From: Clostridia bacterium
GTDB taxonomy: Bacteria > Bacillota > Clostridia > Christensenellales > Aristaeellaceae
Length of the DNA: 64,000 nucleotides
Reading direction: 5' to 3'
Assembly: GCA_017526525.1 (NCBI GenBank)
Contig: JAFXRG010000041.1
Span: 1-64,000 of the forward strand
The notes beneath the pieces were generated by a model. That model ran no database searches, was not told where the DNA came from, and saw nothing but the letters and a program-made list of their open reading frames with translations. The number at the start of each line of letters is the position of its first letter. The first letter of the stretch is position 1. This document shows, piece after piece, positions 57,586 through 64,000 of this stretch. Both the position numbers and the translations under genes were made by a program.

Positions 57586-59783
57586 AAAGAAAACTGGCGG
57601 AAGGGATTGTAAAGGCTCGGTTTTTCCTGATGGCGCTTGTGCTGCTGCTGACCGTTCCGGCGGCACTGTCCATCGGCAAAACCAGGATTAATTATGACCT
57701 GAACCGTTATCTTTCGGACAGCACGATGACCAAGCGCGCCCTGAAGGTGATGGAGCAGGAATTTTCCTCCGGCGAACAGCTTCGGGTGATGTTTTCGGAC
57801 CGCACGGCGGAGGAACTGGCAGAATATACCGCCGAACTGAACGCAATGCCGGAGGTGCTGCTGGCATCCCATCAGCCGGAAACGGGCGTGGTGCAGGAAA
57901 ACGGAACCAACTGGCAGCTGGTGACGGTGGCGCTGAATGATTGCGACGGCGCCCAGACCGTACAGAAAATCCGGAGCATGTTCCCCCAGGCGGGAACGTA
58001 TTACGTGGGAGGAACGGCGGCTTCACAGCTGGATGTGCAGCACAGGGTGGGAGAAGAAATCCCGTTGGTGATGATTATTGCTGTTGTGGTGGTACTTGCA
58101 ATGCTGCTGCTGACTTCCCACGCCTGGGCGGAACCGGCGGTGCTGCTGGTGGTACTCGGGACCGCCATCGTGCTGAACATGGGAACAAATTTCGTGTTTC
58201 CGGACGTATCTTTCATCACGTTTGCCGTCAGTGCGATTCTGCAGCTGGCGCTGAGCATTGATTATGCCATTATGCTGCTGCATACGTTCAACGGCTTCCG
58301 GGACGCGGGAATGACGGCGACGGAGGCCATGACGGAGGCGCTTCGGGAGTGCTTCATGCGGATTGCCTCCAGCGCGCTGACCACGGTGGCCGGACTGCTT
58401 TCCCTGCTGTTTATGAGCTTTACTATCGGCTTTGATATCGGGATGGTTCTTTCCAAAGGAATCCTGATCAGCATGCTGTGCGTGTTCCTGCTGATGCCCG
58501 GACTGACGCTGCTGATGGAAAAACCGCTGCAGGCAACCCGGCACCGGCCGGTGCGCCTGGGAGGAGAGCGGCTGGCCGGGTGGATCGTGAAGGCCCGGCG
58601 GCCTTTGGCGGTTGTGCTGGCGTTGGCGGTGATCGGCGGATTTTACCTGAACAGCCGGGTGACCTACAGTTTCAGCGGTCCGGATGTGACCGGCATGTCG
58701 GAGACGAAGGCCATCAATGATCGGTTCCGGGCTTCCTCGCCCATTGTGATCCTGATGCCGGGTGGGGAAGAGGACGAGGACTACGACCGGCAGCGGCAGC
58801 TTGCGGAGAAGCTGAAAGAGATCCGGCGGGCAGACGGAACACCGGCGGTGAAGGGAATTTCTGCCATGGTGACCACCGGCGCCGAGGCGCTGAAGCAGTA
58901 TACACCGGAGGATGTGGCGGCCCTGGCGGGAATCGATGTGAACACGGTACGGGTCTTTTTCTCCCTGATGGGATTCGGGGAATCCGTGCGGGCGGATAAG
59001 ATCCTGGCGGCGGCGGCATCGCTGGCGGCAGGCAATGAAAAAGTTGAGGAGCTGCAGAAACAGCTGGCGACAGCCCGGGAGGCTTTTATCGGACCGAACT
59101 ATGCCCGGATGCTGGCGGATCCCGCTTTTTCCACCGGCGACGGAGATTTCAGGGATTGCATGAAAGCCGTGCTGGATGCCTGCGGGGAGGTTTACGGGGA
59201 CCAGGTTTACATAACGGGCACCCACATGTCCAATTATGATATTTCCAACGCATTCCGCGGGGACCTGCTCCGGGTGAACCTGATCACGCTGCTGGCGATC
59301 CTGCTGATTGTGACGGTTTCCTTCCGGGCCCTTCGGCTGCCGGTTCTGCTGGTGTTTGTGATTGAAGGCGCCATCTGGATCAACATGGGAGTTTCCGTGT
59401 TGACCGGAAGCACCATCTTCTTCATTTCGTACCTGATCTGCCTGTCCATTCAGATGGGCGCCACGATCGATTACGGGATCCTGCTGAGCGATCAGTACAG
59501 GGCGCAGCGGCGAAGCGGGAAAACCGCAGGGGAAGCGCTGTCCGAAGCCATGAAAAAGGCCCTGCCGACCGTTCTGACCTCGGGGATCATCCTGATCGTG
59601 GCAGGGTTCATTATCGGAAAATGCTGCAGTATTTACTATATTTCCAGCATTGGTTTGCTGGTATCCCGGGGCGCCCTGGTTTCCGTGGCGCTGGTGCTCC
59701 TGCTGCTGCCGCCGCTCCTGCTTTCGGACAGGATTTCGGGCGTTATTCCGTCCCGGCGCCGTTCTTCACGCAAAGCTGAGTGA
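57582..59783 (+). CDS. MMPL/RND family transporter
   Basis: Inner-membrane protein of 733 residues with two RND halves. Each has an extracytoplasmic loop (about 30-165 and 365-550) and a group of six membrane helices including sterol-sensing-like segments (LALSIDYAIMLLHTFNGFRD in half 1, SIQMGATIDYGILLSDQYRA in half 2, each with the proton-relay Asp-Tyr pair). It resembles MmpL/YdfJ exporters of lipids or drugs. It is coupled to the MerR gene by ATGA overlap. Its 3' end overlaps the convergent GH9 gene by 41 bases. Confidence 0.9.
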   Translation: MKRKLAEGIVKARFFLMALVLLLTVPAALSIGKTRINYDLNRYLSDSTMTKRALKVMEQEFSSGEQLRVMFSDRTAEELAEYTAELNAMPEVLLASHQPETGVVQENGTNWQLVTVALNDCDGAQTVQKIRSMFPQAGTYYVGGTAASQLDVQHRVGEEIPLVMIIAVVVVLAMLLLTSHAWAEPAVLLVVLGTAIVLNMGTNFVFPDVSFITFAVSAILQLALSIDYAIMLLHTFNGFRDAGMTATEAMTEALRECFMRIASSALTTVAGLLSLLFMSFTIGFDIGMVLSKGILISMLCVFLLMPGLTLLMEKPLQATRHRPVRLGGERLAGWIVKARRPLAVVLALAVIGGFYLNSRVTYSFSGPDVTGMSETKAINDRFRASSPIVILMPGGEEDEDYDRQRQLAEKLKEIRRADGTPAVKGISAMVTTGAEALKQYTPEDVAALAGIDVNTVRVFFSLMGFGESVRADKILAAAASLAAGNEKVEELQKQLATAREAFIGPNYARMLADPAFSTGDGDFRDCMKAVLDACGEVYGDQVYITGTHMSNYDISNAFRGDLLRVNLITLLAILLIVTVSFRALRLPVLLVFVIEGAIWINMGVSVLTGSTIFFISYLICLSIQMGATIDYGILLSDQYRAQRRSGKTAGEALSEAMKKALPTVLTSGIILIVAGFIIGKCCSIYYISSIGLLVSRGALVSVALVLLLLPPLLLSDRISGVIPSRRRSSRKAE

Positions 59784-61383
59784 AAAAAGCGGCGACGAAG
59801 ACTGCCGGGGAATTCCAGTATACGGCGATTTCGTTCGTATCCGCGGAAAAAGTTTCATCCACGAAGGATTTGGCGGGCGGCGTGTTTTCGCCCAGCCGGC
59901 TGCGGGTGGCCGGGAAGGAAGCATATTTGTTCGGACCGCCGGAGATCAGTCCCGGAACGGGGGCGTCGATGCCGTCGGCCCCGGAGGGCCGGTGATGGGG
60001 GAAGCGCACCGTGTTTTCGCCGAAACCGGTGACAAAGCACAGATCCAGCGCATTCATTCCCAGAACGTAATACCACTGATCCAGCGCCGCGTCCAGCATA
60101 TCCGTCCGGCCGGTGAGCAGGTGGTTCATCATCATGGCCATGGCGCCGGAAAGAATGGGAAGGACGCTGCCCCAACCGTACTGCTCCGGTGAAAGGGCGG
60201 TTCCGTAACCGGAAGCCCGGGCGCAGGAAAGGGGCTTTTCGCTCTGGCGCAGGAATTTTTCGCGGAGCTCTGTGAACAGCACAGGGCCCGCTTTTTCTTT
60301 CAGGACAAACAGGCAGCACAGGGCGCCGAGGCCGCCGACGTTTGCCCAGCCGAAGGCTGTCAACTGCTGGCCGGCGGCATACAGCCGTTCCGCTTCCTCC
60401 CGGAAGCGGGATTCCCCGGTGGAGGCAAAAAGCTCACAGGCCGCCCAGAAACGCTCATCCGAATCGCTGCCGTCCCCGTATACGCCGGTATGCACGCCCT
60501 CCGGATTCCGGAAGGGGACAAAATCGGGATGATGCTGCAGCCAGTCCCAGGCATGGACGGCGGAAAGAAGCATGCGGTTCGCAAAGGCCGGATCATACGC
60601 CCGGTAAATCCGGAAAGCCAGCGCCAGGCAGGCGGCGGCCGCCGCCGTGGCACAGTGGGAGGCCGGCATCAGGTATTCCGGATCCAGATCCTCCTGGGGC
60701 ATGATAAAAGGCGCAAAATGATCTTTGGTTAGCTTGTGGTGGAAGGAACCGTCGGAACGCTGCATCTGCAGGATCCAGTTCAGTTCCCAGGCACATTCGC
60801 TCAGCAGGTCCGGCAGTTCGCTTCCGGATTCGGGAATGTTCAGGGAACCGGAACATCCTTCCGGAAAGAGAAGCCAGGCATACAGAAGATGAGCGGCCGC
60901 GACAGCGCCCGGCCCGGTGTATTTTCCGTAATCGCCGGCATCGTGCCAGCCGCCGGTGACCCGACGGGAAACGGAGCGGTCCAGCCAGTCCACCGCGGGC
61001 GCGGTGTGGCAGGCGGGATGCGCATAATCCCCGGCATGCCGGCGATCCAGCGCACAGCCGCAGCGCTGAAAATAGAAGCCTTTGATCAGCGCGTCGGTGA
61101 CGCTGCGCCAAGGGTCGGAGGTCACTTCGAATCTGCGCTTTTCCCCGCAGGCTTCCAGAAAGTAGCAGCCGGGGGCAAGCCGGCCCGGACTGAACAGGGC
61201 GGCACGGTCGCCGGAAGCGGCGTCCGTCGGCGCAGGTTCCGCTTCCAGGCGGAAAAGCTCTTTTCCGGTACTGTCCTTCAGAACAGCCGGGCCCTCCCCG
61301 ACGAGGACAGCGCGCACCGGCAGAACGGAAGCATAGCCTTCCTGGCAAAGACGGAAGACGGAGGAGCGGGCGGGATCGGTCAT
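59743..61383 (-). CDS. GH9 family glycoside hydrolase, cytoplasmic
   Basis: Inverting glycosidase of 546 residues: an N-terminal Ig-like CelD_N-type domain (10-90) and the (alpha/alpha)6 GH9 barrel (95-546). Catalytic Asp148 and Asp151 are in GGWHDAGDYGKYT, the substrate-contacting His/Arg in GFGENTVRFPHHRPS, and the acid Glu518 in FSADTNEIAVYWNSP. There is no signal peptide, which fits intracellular cellodextrinase or exo-beta-glucosaminidase-like members that work on imported oligosaccharides. Its promoter has a 19-bp spacer with the MerR element seen before the MerR-MMPL genes. Confidence 0.93.
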   Translation of the reverse strand: MTDPARSSVFRLCQEGYASVLPVRAVLVGEGPAVLKDSTGKELFRLEAEPAPTDAASGDRAALFSPGRLAPGCYFLEACGEKRRFEVTSDPWRSVTDALIKGFYFQRCGCALDRRHAGDYAHPACHTAPAVDWLDRSVSRRVTGGWHDAGDYGKYTGPGAVAAAHLLYAWLLFPEGCSGSLNIPESGSELPDLLSECAWELNWILQMQRSDGSFHHKLTKDHFAPFIMPQEDLDPEYLMPASHCATAAAAACLALAFRIYRAYDPAFANRMLLSAVHAWDWLQHHPDFVPFRNPEGVHTGVYGDGSDSDERFWAACELFASTGESRFREEAERLYAAGQQLTAFGWANVGGLGALCCLFVLKEKAGPVLFTELREKFLRQSEKPLSCARASGYGTALSPEQYGWGSVLPILSGAMAMMMNHLLTGRTDMLDAALDQWYYVLGMNALDLCFVTGFGENTVRFPHHRPSGADGIDAPVPGLISGGPNKYASFPATRSRLGENTPPAKSFVDETFSADTNEIAVYWNSPAVFVAAFFTQLCVKNGAGTE

Positions 61384-61439
61384 GGTTGAATCAGGCTCCT
61401 TTCATCAGACAAAGGGGATTTTCAGCCGGGAATGACCTT

Positions 61440-61470
61440 ATTTTACGGATTGAAGTGCCCTCTAAGTCAA
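61440..61470 (-). promoter_or_regulatory. GH9 promoter with 19-bp spacer and MerR-type element
   Basis: TTGACT (61470-61465) and TAAAAT (61445-61440) on the minus strand, 19 bp apart. The spacer holds most of the element ATTGAAGTGCCCTCTAAGT (plus strand, 61449-61467), which nearly repeats 57158-57176. Predicted start near 61433 gives a leader of about 50 bases. Confidence 0.65.
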
Positions 61471-61487
61471 TTTTTATCTTTGAGGTG

Positions 61488-63866
61488 TCAGAATCGTCTC
61501 CGCCCGGAAGAATGGCAGGTATCGCAGAGACGGTATGGCCAGTTCCAGGGAAGCCGGCGGCGGCAGGAGGGACAGGTCCGCTGCTGCAGTTTCTGGGTGG
61601 AAAGAATATGCACAATCCCCTGGGAAATCAGATCCTTCCTTCGCTGGATTTCCGCCAGCAGGGAATCCGGATCCTCCAGGAAGAGCCGGGTGTAATTGTA
61701 ATACAGGTCACAGCGGCGGTAATCCGCCTCCAGGTCATCCAGCATCCGGATGGTGCAGCTTTCCGGATCCAGCATTTCCGGAAGCTCCGGCAGCACATCG
61801 ATATGCGTACTGTGGCATTCGGCGTGATACATGGCCTTCCAGCGTGAAAGGAGATCCGGTTCTTTTTCGTCAAAGGGAATACACAAAAAGCGATACAGAA
61901 GATGCCGGTCGGTTTTCGGGGTTTCCATCATGGCGGCCAGTTCGGCCATCCGGGCGGCGGAAGCCTTTGAAAAGCATCCCTTGTCCTGCATGCGCAGCCA
62001 CTGTTCGAGAATGCGGGTCAGGGGCAGGGGAATGCCCAGCAGGGAATCCGGAAAGCTGATGACGCCTTCGGTGAGGGGCATCAGCGGACGGGAAAGGGCC
62101 TGCACAATTTCCTTTTTAAAACCGAAGGCATTGACGTAGCCGATTTCATATTTCCCGTAGCGGCCGGCCCGGCCGGCAATCTGCTTGATTTCCGCATCCG
62201 TGAGCATCCGGGTGACGTCCCCGTCATATTTTTCGGATTCCAGGAAGACGACCCGCTGAATCGGCAGGTTCATGCCCATGGCAATGGCATCGGTGGAGAC
62301 CACGACCTCCGTGACGCCGCGCATGAAACGGTCCGCCTGGTTTCGCCTTACATCCGGAGGCAGCGCTCCGTAAATCAGGGAAACCTTGTATCCCCGGCTT
62401 CGAAGCTCCGCGGCAACGGCGTGAACCCGGGCTTTTGAAAAGACGATCAGGGCATCCCCCGGCCGTACGGAGCCGGGAAACTGAAAACCTTCCTTTTCCA
62501 CTTCCAGCGGGGTCATGCGCTCATGGCGCACAAGGGTCAGATCATCCCCGCAATCCTCAATAATCTGCGTCAGCAGTTTCTCGGCATCCGGGGAGGCACA
62601 GGCATGAATTTCATCCGCGCACAGGCCCAGAATCGCCGCGGTCCAGGCGCCGCCACGGTTCCGGTCGGCGATCATCTGGCATTCGTCGATGACTGCCACG
62701 TCGTAATGGGTTTTGAGATCGGCCATCTCCACGGTGGAGGACTGAACCCGGCTGAAGGGAACCCGGATCTGCTCCTCGCCCGTAACCAGGGAACAGGGAA
62801 TATCGTCCAGGTTCAGCGCCTCGAACTGTTCGGCGGCCAGAAGGCGCAGGGGGCCCAGATACAGGCCGTTTTCGGCGCCGTGAAGCCGCTGGATTCCTTC
62901 ATAGGTTTTTCCGGAGTTGGTGGGTCCCAGATGCAGGAAAAAGCGGCGCTTCATCTGACGGGCCAGCGGATACAGATCCCGGTAATGCTCCGGAATTGCA
63001 TCCAGCAGCGCGGTGCGGATGCGCTTTTCCCGCCGGTAAGCGGCATCCTGCTGCTTTTGCAGCCGGATCAGGGCGGGATTCTTTTCCAGGAGGCGGCGGA
63101 TCCGCTCCCGGGGGAACCGGCCGTTCAGCGCGTTGAGCAGCAGCCGGGCGGCGCGCTCCGTTTCCCGGCTGACGCCGGTGGCTATGGTTTCTCCGGAGGG
63201 AAGGCGGATGCTGCGGCAGGGGGAAAGGTCCGGAAATGCTTTGGAGGCCTCCCCGCGGAGGAAGGACTCCGGAGTGCCCGGATGAAAGGCCGGGGCGATA
63301 TTTTTCAGGGTCAGGCCCCCGGGATAGGAAAGATTCAGAACCCGGCGGACCACGCTGGCGCCGGAATCATCTTCCGGCAGGCGGGCGGCGGGATCCCCTG
63401 TCCGCAAAAAGCGGACCATCCGGTTTTCCGCCCGGGCGGTCAGCTGCCCGAGATTATCTTCGAAAAAGCGCCGGAGGTTTCCGCTGCGGAGGACGTTCAG
63501 GGCGGCGTAAGCCTTTTCCAGGGGAACGCGGCATTTTTCCACCGTCCGCAGGAAGGAAAGATCCACCGGACGGCCGGCGTCCAGTTCCCGGGAGATCATG
63601 CGGGCGAGACGGTCAAACTCGGCCCGGGCTCCGGGCTGAACCAGTTCGCCCTGCACAAGCCCCTGGTAAATCCGGTCCCGGCGCTGCAGCTGGCGCAGGG
63701 TGTTGCGGAAAGCGTCACTTTGCAGGTAGGCTTCCTTTTCAGCGGGCTTCATGCTGCGGGTGATGACGCGGACCTTGTTCAGGGCACTCTGGTAGATGTA
63801 TCTGTCACGCTCGGAAAGCAGCGACTGAACATAGGCATCCAGGGCTTTCCGGTTTTCCCGGTTCAT
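61488..63866 (-). CDS. SUV3-like DExH RNA helicase
   Basis: Helicase of 792 residues related to the mitochondrial/bacterial SUV3 group. Residues 1-300 are an N-terminal helical region. The helicase core has FLHLGPTNSGKTYEGIQRLH (motif I), AVIDECQMIADRNRGGAW (motif II, DECQ box), ALIVFSKARVHAVAAELR, EVVVSTDAIAMGMNLPI (motif V) and EIKQIAGRAGRYG (motif VI). The C-terminus carries a zinc-ribbon-like CPSCRRRLPWNWPYRLCDTC. The ATG at 63866 is chosen because ggaggtgg lies 7 bases upstream. It probably unwinds structured RNA in turnover. Confidence 0.92.
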   Translation of the reverse strand: MNRENRKALDAYVQSLLSERDRYIYQSALNKVRVITRSMKPAEKEAYLQSDAFRNTLRQLQRRDRIYQGLVQGELVQPGARAEFDRLARMISRELDAGRPVDLSFLRTVEKCRVPLEKAYAALNVLRSGNLRRFFEDNLGQLTARAENRMVRFLRTGDPAARLPEDDSGASVVRRVLNLSYPGGLTLKNIAPAFHPGTPESFLRGEASKAFPDLSPCRSIRLPSGETIATGVSRETERAARLLLNALNGRFPRERIRRLLEKNPALIRLQKQQDAAYRREKRIRTALLDAIPEHYRDLYPLARQMKRRFFLHLGPTNSGKTYEGIQRLHGAENGLYLGPLRLLAAEQFEALNLDDIPCSLVTGEEQIRVPFSRVQSSTVEMADLKTHYDVAVIDECQMIADRNRGGAWTAAILGLCADEIHACASPDAEKLLTQIIEDCGDDLTLVRHERMTPLEVEKEGFQFPGSVRPGDALIVFSKARVHAVAAELRSRGYKVSLIYGALPPDVRRNQADRFMRGVTEVVVSTDAIAMGMNLPIQRVVFLESEKYDGDVTRMLTDAEIKQIAGRAGRYGKYEIGYVNAFGFKKEIVQALSRPLMPLTEGVISFPDSLLGIPLPLTRILEQWLRMQDKGCFSKASAARMAELAAMMETPKTDRHLLYRFLCIPFDEKEPDLLSRWKAMYHAECHSTHIDVLPELPEMLDPESCTIRMLDDLEADYRRCDLYYNYTRLFLEDPDSLLAEIQRRKDLISQGIVHILSTQKLQQRTCPSCRRRLPWNWPYRLCDTCHSSGRRRF

Positions 63867-63898
63867 TCGCAGCCACCTCCCGATTTTTTTCCGGAAAC

Positions 63899-63907
63899 AG
63901 TATACCA
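63899..63907 (-). promoter_or_regulatory. Extended -10 promoter of the helicase gene
   Basis: TGGTATACT on the minus strand, about 33 bases before the ATG at 63866; no clear -35. Confidence 0.4.
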
Positions 63908-63964
63908 TGATTTCACAGGCCGGAACAGCGCCCGGGGAAAAGAAGGAAAAAGAAACGGACCGGA

Positions 63965-63988
63965 AAACAACCGCGGGAAACCCCGCGG
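63965..63988 (-). terminator. Terminator of a gene beyond the right edge
   Basis: CCGCGGG and CCCGCGG arms (63971-63977, 63982-63988) with an AAAC loop, followed on the minus strand by TTGTTTT. It would end a minus-strand gene lying outside the window. Confidence 0.55.
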
Positions 63989-64000
63989 CTGCCTGAGGGA

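Noticed and set aside
1-64000. CRISPR arrays, tRNA, rRNA and prophage genes
   Set aside because: No regular short repeats with spacers, no tRNA-like cloverleaf with a GTTCRANNC arm, and no phage structural or integrase genes were seen on reading; a covariance search would settle small RNAs.

Overview
This window looks like a chromosomal segment of a GC-rich anaerobic member of the Clostridia (Firmicutes). The signs are families that are mainly clostridial (DUF3793 next to flavodoxin, DUF4317, DUF1848, macro domain with a C-terminal helix-turn-helix module), a [4Fe-4S] L-serine dehydratase, a corrinoid uptake operon under a cobalamin riboswitch, and many glycoside hydrolases. The secretory leaders often end in a LAE- or SAE-type signal peptidase I site, and neither ABC substrate-binding protein has a lipobox. 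A gut or rumen plant-glycan degrader, possibly of the Christensenellales, would fit, but that placement is inference.

Layout. 1-1.4 kb: the end of a GNAT acetyltransferase and a MerR/GyrI-type regulator with a 19-bp-spaced promoter. 1.9-10.2 kb: a six-gene minus-strand operon (two LplB/LplC-type permeases, sugar-binding protein, GH5, LacI regulator, GH30) with a consensus promoter and LacI-type operators. It appears to import glycans as oligosaccharides and cut them in the cytoplasm. 10.2-22 kb: an accessory stretch with an ISAs1-type transposase remnant, a P-loop kinase plus an APH-like phosphotransferase, an RGG-rich secreted esterase, an acyl-ACP thioesterase, DUF3793-flavodoxin, a HipBA-type pair, and an operon of zinc macrodomain, SirTM sirtuin and DUF1848. 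An 81-bp direct repeat occurs on both sides of part of this stretch. Several truncated regulators and gene fragments lie in and after it. 22-29 kb: DUF4317, a two-component system, and btuFCD with riboswitch. 29-32 kb: a second ADP-ribose locus with an SseB-macrodomain fusion, an ADP-ribosylglycohydrolase and a macrodomain-HTH protein.

32-47 kb: signalling and surface genes. These are an HD-GYP protein, a FIST-GGDEF protein, a short membrane GGDEF protein, two secreted proteins sharing an apparently undescribed N-terminal domain, a TIM-barrel protein of unknown function, and a MarR-controlled heterodimeric ABC exporter. 47-50 kb: zinc-ribbon protein, SstT and SdaA, a serine uptake and deamination operon. 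50-57 kb: type-B carboxylesterase, P-loop kinase, Gfo/Idh/MocA oxidoreductase, a small ORF with a secreted protein, and a YdcF-type membrane protein. 57-64 kb: MerR plus MMPL transporter, an intracellular GH9 whose promoter carries the same 19-bp element as the MerR promoter, and a SUV3-like RNA helicase.

The most notable theme is ADP-ribose chemistry. One probable writer (SirTM) and four probable erasers or readers fall within about 15 kb, in two loci. No CRISPR array, rRNA, tRNA or complete insertion sequence was seen.
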